DNA from: Chitinophagaceae bacterium
GTDB lineage: Bacteria > Bacteroidota > Bacteroidia > Chitinophagales > Chitinophagaceae
Direction of reading: 5' to 3'
NCBI GenBank assembly: GCA_003136915.1
Contig: PLEB01000418.1
Coordinates: 1 to 10,420, forward strand
DNA: 10,420 bases
The notes beneath the pieces were generated by a model. It was not told where the DNA came from and did not search any database. It worked only from the letters and a program-made list of their open reading frames with translations. Position numbers and translations under genes: made by a program. The first letter of the stretch is position 1. Every line of letters begins with the position of its first letter. Shown one piece after another: positions 1 to 5,622 of this stretch.

Positions 1-253
1 CAAAGCTGATGGGCTGGTTGCCACCGATGGCCGAAGTTCCGGTTGAGCCGTCGCCGGTGAATACGACGGTACCGCTATCCGTGACCATGTTCCCGTTATT
101 AATAATTCCTGCATTATTCAATACCAGGGAAGGTGAACCCTGCATGACGAGGTGGACGCCATCGGAGAGGCGAATACCCTGTGCCTGCGCAAATCCCGGC
201 AGGCAGACTGGAATCAGCAGGATGATGAAAATTTTATAGATAGAAGGTTTCAT
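1..253 (-). CDS. Secreted surface protein, N-terminal part (runs off left edge)
   Basis: Reading the minus strand from ATG at 253 gives 84 codons with no stop before the window edge, so only the N-terminus is present. Residues 1-24 form a signal peptide: lysine at position 3, hydrophobic stretch IFIILLIPVCL, then GFAQAQ. The mature part reads LSDGVHLVMQG, LVLNNAGIINNGN and GTVVFTGDGSTG...IGG. This N-x-G / GTVxFTG pattern is common in large Bacteroidota surface or type IX-secreted proteins whose beta-strand repeats end in a sorting domain; that end would lie outside the window. The start is 25 bases after the stop of the fibre-like gene 279-1715, so the two are probably co-transcribed and may act together at the cell surface. 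A true function cannot be given. Confidence is high that it is an exported protein gene and low for anything more specific. Confidence 0.75.
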   Translation of the reverse strand, partial: MKPSIYKIFIILLIPVCLPGFAQAQGIRLSDGVHLVMQGSPSLVLNNAGIINNGNMVTDSGTVVFTGDGSTGTSAIGGNQPISF

Positions 254-278
254 ATTTGAAGTCTTTAGGTCGTGATGA

Positions 279-1715
279 TTAATGTGATGCCTGAACCAAC
301 TTTTTTATATCGGCAATTTCCTGTTCGAGATTGCTGATTCGCAGATTTTGCGCTTGTATGATCTCTTGTTGCTCCTGCACCGCTTTTACCAGAGGGACTA
401 CAAAACTGGAATAACTAAGGCTGTAGTATTCCTTTTCGGTTTTGGGTGCTTTCACACCGTCAAAATTAAAACCGGAGGTTTTTGCAGCCTGTTCCACTTC
501 CTGCGCGATAAAGCCTGTTCTTATCATTTGGGTGGCTTCGTCATTTGCGGCCGATGTTATATAGGTACTTAGCTGATCGGGTTTGATAACGCCACGGGTA
601 AAATCGGCCTGTTTTTTTACATCATACTGATAGGTTACGGGTCTTAACTTCAAAATAAAATCAAGGCCTTTTACATTTTCCTGAATATTGAATTTAAAGC
701 GGCCATCAGAAGGGTTTGTAAATGGAACCTGGCCTTCGATGATTGTAATTCTGGTATCGCCGATGCGAACTTTGTTGGATGCATCAACTGTTGCGCTAGA
801 TCCTATGGCGGTTGAATTGTTAAGGCCATCAATAGCACCTGCCCCAGCACCTAAAGCCGTGAGTTGATTTCCTGTAAAATTACCCCCAAGAGCACCCAGG
901 CCTATCCCGGTATTATAGCTACCCGTGCTATTGGAAAAAAGAGATTGACTTCCATATGCTGTATTAGTATTACCAGTAGAATTTTGCCATAGCGAAAGAT
1001 ATCCACTCGCTGTATTAAAAGATCCCATTGTATTTTGTCCTAACGTTCCCCATCCTAGCGCTACGTTGTCAATTCCATTGGTGTTTCCTGAAAGGGCCCC
1101 ATATCCTAACGCAGCGTTTTCTTTTCCAAAAAGATTTGATGAAAGGGCTAAAGCTCCAACTGCCGTGTTTCCACCTGTTAGATTGGAATACAAAGCCTTA
1201 TAACCGATTGCAGTAATTCCTTCTTCATTAAAACCCTCGATAGTGTTTTCTCCGGTACTATCGATGTTTTCTGCCAGGTAACCCCAATACGTACTGCCTC
1301 TTACGGGATCGATCCGACCAGCTGGTTGATTATTCACCCTGAAATCAATCGGCACATTATCCCTGGTTCCTATGAAATTGACTCCTATCCTGGTACTATC
1401 ATTACCTTTTAATAACCAGGCCTCACCATTCTTACTAAACAGGTCGGCGGTAAAAAAGCTTTGCCAGCCAGTGCCGTCATTATACCAGAATAAATTGTTA
1501 TCAGTATCGTATACTAGCAGGCCCTTCGTATTTGGGATCGCTTGACGAGCTGCGGTATTCATACGCGGAATCAATACGCCTTTGGTTGAAGATTTGATAT
1601 CCACGATCGCGTGAGGATTGGCTAAAGAACCATCATCATTGATTGCTATGCTTTGGGTGAATCCGGCAAAACTTCTTAGCCACAAAGCAGCCAGGAGAAA
1701 AAAATACTTTTTCAT
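279..1715 (-). CDS. Tail-fibre-domain surface protein with S74 chaperone domain
   Basis: This 478-residue protein begins with a signal peptide (about residues 1-20, MKKYFFLLAALW...GFTQ). Residues 35-85 carry the Bacteroidota N-terminal pattern IKSSTKGVLIPRM...KGLLVYDTDNNLFWYNDGTGW. Residues 168-305 contain a YadA-head-like array with a 17-residue period (TAxGxxxLxxNxTGxxN). Residues 336-445 match the endosialidase-type intramolecular chaperone (peptidase S74): SDGRFKFNI at 336-344, LRPVTYQY, then GFIAQEVEQA and YYSLSYSSFVVPLVKAV. Residues about 441-472 form a coiled coil (QEQQEIIQAQNLRISNLEQ). In known S74 proteins the domain drives trimer folding and cuts itself off just before the Ser of the SD motif; here that would be Ser336. 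The likely product is a trimeric exported fibre or adhesin. No phage structural genes surround it, so a cellular surface protein is preferred over a phage tail fibre. ATG at 1715 is chosen because it places the signal peptide correctly. Confidence 0.9.
   Translation of the reverse strand: MKKYFFLLAALWLRSFAGFTQSIAINDDGSLANPHAIVDIKSSTKGVLIPRMNTAARQAIPNTKGLLVYDTDNNLFWYNDGTGWQSFFTADLFSKNGEAWLLKGNDSTRIGVNFIGTRDNVPIDFRVNNQPAGRIDPVRGSTYWGYLAENIDSTGENTIEGFNEEGITAIGYKALYSNLTGGNTAVGALALSSNLFGKENAALGYGALSGNTNGIDNVALGWGTLGQNTMGSFNTASGYLSLWQNSTGNTNTAYGSQSLFSNSTGSYNTGIGLGALGGNFTGNQLTALGAGAGAIDGLNNSTAIGSSATVDASNKVRIGDTRITIIEGQVPFTNPSDGRFKFNIQENVKGLDFILKLRPVTYQYDVKKQADFTRGVIKPDQLSTYITSAANDEATQMIRTGFIAQEVEQAAKTSGFNFDGVKAPKTEKEYYSLSYSSFVVPLVKAVQEQQEIIQAQNLRISNLEQEIADIKKLVQASH
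801..1214 (-). repeat. 51-bp coding repeat array (17-residue head repeat)
   Basis: Inside the fibre gene the motif (T/V)AxG recurs at residues 169, 185, 202, 219, 236, 253, 270, 287 and 303. The spacing is 16, then six times 17, then 17 and 16 residues, i.e. about nine units of 51 bp. The DNA copies are diverged, but each unit keeps a small-hydrophobic-Gly core, a Leu four residues on and usually an N-x-TG turn. This is the pattern of left-handed beta-roll heads in trimeric autotransporters. The exact fold is inferred. Confidence 0.8.
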
Positions 1716-1766
1716 AATCTGCGTGTTTAGGGATTATTAATCAAAAGGGGTTAATGACGCTAAGCC

Positions 1767-1797
1767 TTGATTGCATGACATTTCAAGCAGCAATCAA
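1767..1797. repeat. Perfect 8-bp inverted repeat in leader region
   Basis: TTGATTGC at 1767-1774 and GCAATCAA at 1790-1797 are exact reverse complements around a 15-base loop. The element lies 52-82 bases upstream of the fibre-gene start and inside the transcript expected from the promoter-like pair at 1932-1963. It could be an RNA hairpin or an operator. On the plus strand it is followed by TTTCTT, but no plus-strand gene ends here, so a terminator role is less likely. The inverted repeat is seen directly; its function is not known. Confidence 0.4.
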
Positions 1798-1931
1798 TTT
1801 CTTAATTATCGTTTACATGGAGTATGAACAGAGATTCATCCTATTTGCAAGGGATATTGTGGGAAAAAATAGGGGTACGGGAAAGACGGAGAAAGAACAG
1901 AAATATAAGTAGGAGCGGCTCGTTTGACATG

Positions 1932-1963
1932 CAAAGATTCGAATCCCTGAGGAGCTTTTCAAA
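1932..1963 (-). promoter_or_regulatory. Putative Bacteroidota promoter for the surface-protein pair
   Basis: On the minus strand TTTG (1963-1960) is followed after 20 bases by AATCTTTG (1939-1932). The known Bacteroidetes sigma-factor consensus is TTTG, about 19 bases, then TAnnTTTG, so only the first base of the -7 box and one base of spacing deviate. Transcription would start near 1925-1928, giving a leader of about 210 bases before the ATG at 1715. An ATG directly after the box (1930-1928) opens a 29-codon frame that is probably chance. The rest of the gene-free stretch 1716-2084 holds only the inverted repeats listed and the start-proximal box at 2073-2080. Confidence 0.4.
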
Positions 1964-2004
1964 TTAATATTCAGTTTTTCTAAAAATACCGTCTTTATAC
2001 GGGT

Positions 2005-2043
2005 ATCGCGGGTGTTGATCCCCTGCCCACCAGGCTTCGCGAT
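2005..2043. repeat. Imperfect hairpin upstream of the 2085 gene
   Basis: ATCGCGGGTG at 2005-2014 can pair with CACC (2028-2031) and CGCGAT (2038-2043), leaving a 13-base loop and a 6-base bulge (AGGCTT) on one arm. The element sits about 30 bases upstream of the -7-like box at 2073. It may be a protein-binding site, a fold at the end of a short minus-strand transcript, or chance. Only the pairing is directly visible. Confidence 0.25.
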
Positions 2044-2072
2044 TTTTGATATTTAAGTTCAGCTTGGTATGG

Positions 2073-2080
2073 TAACTTTG
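2073..2080 (+). promoter_or_regulatory. -7 promoter-like box next to the start codon of the 2085 gene
   Basis: TAACTTTG matches the Bacteroidetes -7 consensus TAnnTTTG at every fixed base. It ends only four bases before the ATG at 2085, so transcription from it would start at or within a few bases of the start codon, giving a leaderless or nearly leaderless mRNA. The upstream half is weaker: the closest TTTG (2045-2048) is 24 bases away instead of about 19. Confidence 0.45.
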
Positions 2081-2084
2081 CGCT

Positions 2085-2348
2085 ATGGAGGTCAAGAAAA
2101 ATGTGCAGTTTACTAAACTGATCAAAGCCGGAGGACGGTTACGGGAATTCAACTTTCGAAAAAGCCAGGGAACGGCCGGGGCTATATTTAATGTAGATGT
2201 ACCGGACGAGCGTGATAACCGGTATTACATCGTCTTTGAACAAGTGGCTACCGAATGGACCGTGGAAAAAACAAATTTACCTTCCTGGCTTGTGGATGCG
2301 CTGCCTCAAATTGAAATTGCAATTAAAGAATCTGAAAATGGTTCCTGA
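2085..2348 (+). CDS. Small hypothetical protein, 87 residues
   Basis: I do not recognise a named family. The protein is soluble-looking, with no signal peptide or membrane segment. Residues 9-26 are basic (FTKLIKAGGRLREFNFRK). Residues 33-60 look like alternating beta strands (GAIFNVDVPDERDNRYYIVFEQ...EWTV), followed by a likely helix (LPSWLVDALPQIEIAIKES). It has no cysteine, and no catalytic motif is visible. The ATG at 2085 directly follows the TAACTTTG box, which supports this start. Its TGA stop overlaps the ATG of the next gene (TGATG at 2346-2350), so the two are almost certainly translated together. The compact strand-helix layout resembles many short Bacteroidota proteins of unknown role. 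An interaction between the two coupled products is plausible but inferred. Confidence 0.75.
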   Translation: MEVKKNVQFTKLIKAGGRLREFNFRKSQGTAGAIFNVDVPDERDNRYYIVFEQVATEWTVEKTNLPSWLVDALPQIEIAIKESENGS

Positions 2349-2602
2349 TGACACCCTTCACTTATATCTACCATGAAAAAGAATGTCAGGGGAATTTTGC
2401 TCCAACGGACAAGGGGTATGGTTGGTACAAGGTATTTTTCTACGAGCACTCGGCCATCATTTTACGCGCCGGAATGCAAACCAGGGATAATAAAATGATA
2501 TGGGTCCAGAATATTCAACATGATGAACCTGTTTGGCCCCATGATTTGATTCAGGTTTTGGGTGAATGTATAGATAGATTTGAGGGGGTTAAGAATACAT
2601 GA
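2348..2602 (+). CDS. Small hypothetical protein, 84 residues, related to the 5170 product
   Basis: The start codon overlaps the stop of the preceding gene, so translation is probably coupled. The product has aromatic-rich beta-type sequence (FTYIYHEKE, GWYKVFFYEHSAIILRAG, MIWVQNI) and ends in a short helix (PHDLIQVLGECIDRF). There is no signal peptide or membrane helix. The second half aligns by eye with the product of 5170-5445: WVQNI/WRQRI, then a proline, then LIQVLGECIDRF/FIEAIGNAIEQM. The N-termini share FT plus a short strand. The two are therefore probably divergent members of one short family of unknown function. The gene ends immediately before the cupredoxin remnant. Confidence 0.7.
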   Translation: MTPFTYIYHEKECQGNFAPTDKGYGWYKVFFYEHSAIILRAGMQTRDNKMIWVQNIQHDEPVWPHDLIQVLGECIDRFEGVKNT

Positions 2603-2603
2603 G

Positions 2604-2775
2604 GAAAAGGTTAGATCTTCAACAACGGTTACGTGGATGAATAATGATATTACCGCACATACCGTTACTGCCGATGATAAAAGTTTTGATGGCGGAACAA
2701 TCGCAGGCGGCGGTTCGCGACAATCCCTGGCATCATTTTTTAAGGCATATCGTTCAAGAAATTAAAGTTCAGGCC
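2604..2775 (+). pseudogene. Decayed cupredoxin (plastocyanin-like) gene remnant
   Basis: One frame (2607-2717) encodes TTVTWMNNDITAHTVTADD followed by SFDGGTIAGGGS. This is the strand-loop of plastocyanin/amicyanin-type blue-copper proteins that carries the first copper ligand, His in AHTVT. Upstream residues VRSST resemble the usual V-x-x-G-T before that strand, but the earlier part of the domain and any signal peptide are missing. Downstream, the Cys-x-His-x-Met copper loop is absent. The neighbouring frame at about 2731-2772 reads HHFLRHIVQEIKVQ, which can be matched loosely to the final H-P-x-M-x-G-x-I-x-V-Q strand, implying a frameshift plus a deletion. The combination of lost N-terminus, lost ligands and frame change indicates a dead gene. 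The core identification is firm; the tail match is weaker. Confidence 0.6.
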
Positions 2776-2790
2776 TTTCAAAATCTAAGT

Positions 2791-3168
2791 ATGGAATCCA
2801 ACCCAAACAAACGGGTTCTTTTGGTGGACGACGAAGAGGACTTCTGTGAAATTGTCATGAGGATCCTGCATAAATCAGGATACGAGGTGATTTGTGCCCC
2901 CACGATTCAAATTGCAACCCGGGTACTTTCTAACTATGACCCGGCGATTGTTTTGCTTGATCAAAATTTACCGGACGGTCTGGGATTGAACTTTCTGGAA
3001 AATAATAAAACAACCCTGAGTGATAAACAGGTTATCTTTATCACGGGCAGTTCTTCAAGGGCCATTATAGATAAAGCCATTTCACTGGGGGCATTCCATT
3101 TTCTTACAAAACCCATTACCTCCGATGCATTAAATAAGGCAATTTCCCAGGCTGAAAAATCTAATTAG
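2791..3168 (+). CDS. Single-domain response regulator (receiver/CheY-like)
   Basis: The 125-residue product is one receiver domain with no output domain. All key positions are present: acidic pair Asp13-Asp14 (VLLVDDEEDF), phospho-acceptor Asp57 (IVLLDQNLPDG), Thr85 (FITGSS) and Lys107 (FLTKPIT). It should accept phosphate from a histidine kinase or phosphotransfer protein and act by protein contact, as CheY or Spo0F do. No kinase gene is adjacent, so its partner is encoded elsewhere. ATG at 2791 is chosen because receiver domains begin a few residues before VLLVDDE. The same frame stays open upstream to 2644, but that part falls in the cupredoxin remnant and encodes nothing receiver-like. 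Confidence 0.9.
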   Translation: MESNPNKRVLLVDDEEDFCEIVMRILHKSGYEVICAPTIQIATRVLSNYDPAIVLLDQNLPDGLGLNFLENNKTTLSDKQVIFITGSSSRAIIDKAISLGAFHFLTKPITSDALNKAISQAEKSN

Positions 3169-3217
3169 ATTTTCTTTCCGGGCCCCTCTGTCCCTTATCC
3201 TCCACAAAAAAATTCTC

Positions 3218-3251
3218 TTCTTGCTCAGTTTGGGCCTTCGGGCAGAATTTT
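3218..3251 (+). terminator. Possible intrinsic terminator after the response regulator
   Basis: TTCT-(T)-GCTC at 3218-3226 can pair with GGGCAGAA at 3240-3247 with one bulged T and one G-T pair. The loop is 13 bases and is followed by TTTT (3248-3251). A second pairing, AAAATTCT (3209-3216) with AGAATTTT (3244-3251), is also perfect and would compete. The site is about 50 bases after the response-regulator stop and before the DUF302 gene. The stem is modest and the T run short. Confidence 0.35.
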
Positions 3252-3342
3252 CTCATATCAAATAAATATGAAGGAATGGCCCAATCGTAGTGGCGCCCAA
3301 CCTATGCCTTTCAGGTAACTTTAGGTTGAAAAATTTCAAACC

Positions 3343-3738
3343 ATGAACGGATTAATAACCATTCAAAGTGAATTCCGGGCAAAAGAAACGATAGACCGGC
3401 TTGCTGCCATAGTCGAATCAAAAGGCATGACTGTATTTGCGCGCATTGACCATGCAGCGAATGCAGAACAGGTGGGGCTTCAGCTCAGGCCTACAGAATT
3501 GATCATCTTTGGGAATCCCAAAGCCGGTACCTTTTTAATGCAGGACATTCAAACTTCCGGAATAGATTTGCCCGTAAAGGCATTGGCATGGGAAGATGAA
3601 AACGGGAAAACATGGCTGACCCATAACGAGACGGGCTGGATTACGGAAAGGCATCAACTGACCAGCAAAAGTGCTAATATAATAAAGGCAATTGAAGACG
3701 GAATGAAAATCGTAAGTCTTGCGGCTACAAAAAAATAA
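3343..3738 (+). CDS. DUF302 domain protein
   Basis: The 131-residue product is a whole DUF302 domain of normal length. Family motifs appear in order: VFARIDHAANAEQVG (31-45), LRPTELIIFGNPKAGTFLM (48-66), DLPVKALAWED (75-85), the WLTHNE strand (91-96) and RHQL (103-106). DUF302 proteins are small cytosolic or periplasmic alpha/beta proteins of unknown biochemical role, often found near redox or heavy-metal genes. No signal peptide is visible, so this one is probably cytoplasmic. A TAACTTTA box at 3316-3323 resembles the Bacteroidetes -7 element, 19 bases before the ATG, so the gene may have its own promoter. Its stop is five bases from the stop of the opposing permease gene. Confidence 0.9.
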   Translation: MNGLITIQSEFRAKETIDRLAAIVESKGMTVFARIDHAANAEQVGLQLRPTELIIFGNPKAGTFLMQDIQTSGIDLPVKALAWEDENGKTWLTHNETGWITERHQLTSKSANIIKAIEDGMKIVSLAATKK

Positions 3739-3743
3739 ATTCA

Positions 3744-4985
3744 TCAGGTTGTAGCTCGGATAGCAACTACCGGATCGAGGTTTGCGGCGGTCACCGCGGG
3801 GATAATGCCGGCAATGATGCCAACAAAAAGGCAGATGCCTATGGCAAGTCCGATGATATCCATCGGGACAAATACCTTAAAACTCCATAAGGAAGAAAAT
3901 ATTCCCGCCAGAATGAAAACGCCCAGGAGTCCGATCATCCCTCCAATTATACACAGAAAGGAAGACTCTAGTAAGAACTCGGAGAGGATCGTGCTTTTCT
4001 TCGCGCCAAGCGCTTTTTTTAATCCGATCTGCCCTGTTCGTTCGCGAACAGTTACAAACATAATATTGGCTACACCAAACATACCTACTATAAGGGATAG
4101 TGCAGCGATTGCCCATCCAGCTTTATTTAGATTAGAGAAAATGTTATCTGTCTGATGGCTCAAGGTCTGTATATCGTTTAAGGCGTAATCATCCTCCTGA
4201 CCCGGAGACAATTTCTTGATTGAACGCATGGCTCCGGTCAGTTCTTCCTTGAGCGCGGGTATACTTACATTTTGCCTTCCTTCCACAATGATCTTTGGCT
4301 GCGCATCGTCATCGCGTATCATTTGCCTCATGAATTTAAATGGTACGATAATGCAGTCATCAAATGCCCAAATATCTATGATACTCTGTCCTTGTTTCTG
4401 GATGACCCCAATTACGATAGCTGGTTTGCCATCCTTCAATCTTACGGTTTTCCCTATCGCTCTTTCCACTTTGAAAAACAGCTTTTCGGCAATATTATTT
4501 CCCAATATTACATCGTTGACGCCATAATCGAAATCAGCCTGTTGCAGATAGCGTCCTTCTCCAATACTGAAGTGTTCAATTTTTGCATAGTCTTCTCCTA
4601 CGCCATAATAATTAACACCTGACAGAATGTTATTATCATATTCCACGGATGCATTATCCTGGGTCCAAAATGTGATATTGTCAATAATGGGTACCCTATT
4701 TCTTAACTCGGCAACTTCTTCAAATTTTATTTCTGGTCTTTTTTCATATTTCCACCAGGGGAAATCATTGTCATTGCCCCATTGCCATTTGTCAATGATC
4801 ACTGCATTGCTTCCCAGGGAATTGATATCGGTTTGTACCGCGGTTTTCATACTGCTGATCATAGCCAGCACGCTGATGATACAAAATATTCCAAAAGTTA
4901 CGCCCAGGAGAGAAAGAAATGTACGTAATTTATTGGACCGGAATTCCGTTAAAGCCATTTTCAGGCTTGTCCAAATAATATTCAT
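3744..4985 (-). CDS. MacB/FtsX-type ABC transporter permease
   Basis: This 413-residue permease has the MacB layout. TM1 is at about 22-45 (TFLSLLGVTFGIFCIISVLAM), followed by a large periplasmic core (about 46-285) that begins with the conserved SLGSN. Three more helices (about 288-312, 340-365, 374-398) form the FtsX domain, including the cytoplasmic coupling segment RERTGQIGLKKALGAKK and the end motif LDPVVAIRAT. Such permeases dimerise and pair with a LolD/MacB-type ATPase to move substrates or transmit force across the envelope without pumping through the membrane. No ATPase gene is adjacent. The frame is open to a GTG at 5066, but the family N-terminus (MNIIWTSLKMALTEF) fixes the start at ATG 4985. 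The gene ends with tandem TGA TGA. Confidence 0.92.
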   Translation of the reverse strand: MNIIWTSLKMALTEFRSNKLRTFLSLLGVTFGIFCIISVLAMISSMKTAVQTDINSLGSNAVIIDKWQWGNDNDFPWWKYEKRPEIKFEEVAELRNRVPIIDNITFWTQDNASVEYDNNILSGVNYYGVGEDYAKIEHFSIGEGRYLQQADFDYGVNDVILGNNIAEKLFFKVERAIGKTVRLKDGKPAIVIGVIQKQGQSIIDIWAFDDCIIVPFKFMRQMIRDDDAQPKIIVEGRQNVSIPALKEELTGAMRSIKKLSPGQEDDYALNDIQTLSHQTDNIFSNLNKAGWAIAALSLIVGMFGVANIMFVTVRERTGQIGLKKALGAKKSTILSEFLLESSFLCIIGGMIGLLGVFILAGIFSSLWSFKVFVPMDIIGLAIGICLFVGIIAGIIPAVTAANLDPVVAIRATT

Positions 4986-5113
4986 GAAACGGGTCAGATG
5001 CCTTGTTTTGAGAATAAAGATCGGATAATTTAAGGGAACTACCCTGTCGTTCGCATTGGATAGCACTGCTTCTCTTTTTGAAAATACTTCCGGCTACTTT
5101 ACCATCCGTTCAC

Positions 5114-5121
5114 AAAAGATA
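5114..5121 (-). promoter_or_regulatory. Weak promoter-like box for the MacB-type permease
   Basis: On the minus strand 5121-5114 reads TATCTTTT and the next base is G, one step off the TAnnTTTG consensus. The region between the permease start (4985) and the 5170 gene must hold promoters for both directions, and this is the best minus-strand candidate I see. No well-placed TTTG partner is visible, so confidence is low. Confidence 0.2.
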
Positions 5122-5157
5122 GTAACGGGAGCTTGCACAACTCGCTTTAATATTAAG

Positions 5158-5165
5158 TAGTTTTA
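5158..5165 (+). promoter_or_regulatory. -7-like box next to the 5170 start codon
   Basis: TAGTTTTA matches seven of eight positions of TAnnTTTG and lies four bases before the GTG at 5170. Its first three bases are also the in-frame TAG that closes the upstream frame, so GTG 5170 is the first usable start. The arrangement repeats that of the 2085 gene. The TTTG partner is not clear. Confidence 0.25.
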
Positions 5166-5169
5166 TAGA

Positions 5170-5445
5170 GTGAAAGATCAATTTACTATCCGGTTCAGGG
5201 ATCAGAAATTCAGATATCTGGCCGAGGTCAAGGCATTCAACCTGGACGGAAAAATGATTTATGATGTTTCTTATTCTCTCGTGCCCTATGTTCATCCGGC
5301 CCGAAGAGTTCAGGTTTATTCCGGTTCTGGTCATGGACCTGAAGTTTATTGGAGACAAAGAATAACCAATAAGGAGGACGAACTGCTTCCACAGGAGTTT
5401 ATTGAGGCTATCGGCAACGCCATTGAACAAATGATTAAGCAATAA
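5170..5445 (+). CDS. Small hypothetical protein, 91 residues, related to the 2348 product
   Basis: I do not recognise a named family. The product reads as beta strands with many aromatic residues (FTIRFRD, RYLAEVKAFN, MIYDVSYSLVPYV, VQVYSG, EVYWRQRI), then a C-terminal helix (PQEFIEAIGNAIEQMIKQ). It has no signal peptide, membrane helix or cysteine. GTG at 5170 is inferred as the start because an in-frame TAG lies 12 bases upstream and the next in-frame ATG would remove about a third of the protein. The last 32 residues align with those of the 84-residue product at 2348-2602 (W-x-Q-x-I, Pro, helix with I-x-x-x-G-x-x-I). It stands alone between divergent and downstream permease genes, and any link to transport is unproven. 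Confidence 0.65.
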   Translation: MKDQFTIRFRDQKFRYLAEVKAFNLDGKMIYDVSYSLVPYVHPARRVQVYSGSGHGPEVYWRQRITNKEDELLPQEFIEAIGNAIEQMIKQ

Positions 5446-5563
5446 TTTGAAAAGCGCTCCTTTATCTCATATCGAGTCAATACCAAATAATACCGGACAA
5501 GAACTGTATTGAAAACGGACGGTAGGAAAAAATCAAAAAATATAGAGAATTGATTGTTAATGG

Positions 5564-5604
5564 CTTAATCATTGGCATCTAATTGGTCGAAAAAACTGAT
5601 TAAG
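5564..5604. repeat. 8-bp inverted repeat before the 819-residue permease
   Basis: CTTAATCA at 5564-5571 and TGATTAAG at 5597-5604 are exact reverse complements 25 bases apart, ending 18 bases before the ATG at 5623. The spacing would suit a dimeric regulator or a loose mRNA stem that occludes the start. AT-rich sequence makes chance occurrence possible. No consensus promoter boxes were found in 5446-5622. Confidence 0.25.
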
Positions 5605-5622
5605 TGTTATTAAAAAACGGCC

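Noticed and set aside
279..1715. Prophage tail fibre
   Set aside because: The S74 domain also occurs in phage fibres, but this protein has a signal peptide and a Bacteroidota surface-protein N-terminus, and no other phage genes are present.
1914..1955. tRNA-like TTCGAATCC segment
   Set aside because: The bases flanking the TTCGAAT loop do not pair into a T-arm, and no acceptor, D or anticodon arm can be built.
1964..2152. Minus-strand frame of 62 codons, with a plausible-looking segment (AWWAGDQHPRYPYKDG)
   Set aside because: It overlaps the start of the 2085 gene antisense, has no signal peptide, family match or start context that I recognise, and its best-looking segment falls on the imperfect hairpin at 2005-2043.
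2644..2790. N-terminal extension of the response regulator
   Set aside because: The frame is open, but the receiver domain starts right after the ATG at 2791 and the extension lies in the cupredoxin remnant.
3805..5028. Several plus-strand open frames across the permease gene
   Set aside because: They are antisense to a well-supported membrane protein gene and show no family motif of their own.
4986..5066. 27-codon N-terminal extension of the MacB-type permease from a GTG
   Set aside because: The family N-terminus begins at MNIIWTSLKMAL (start 4985), and the extension would put a non-family segment before TM1.
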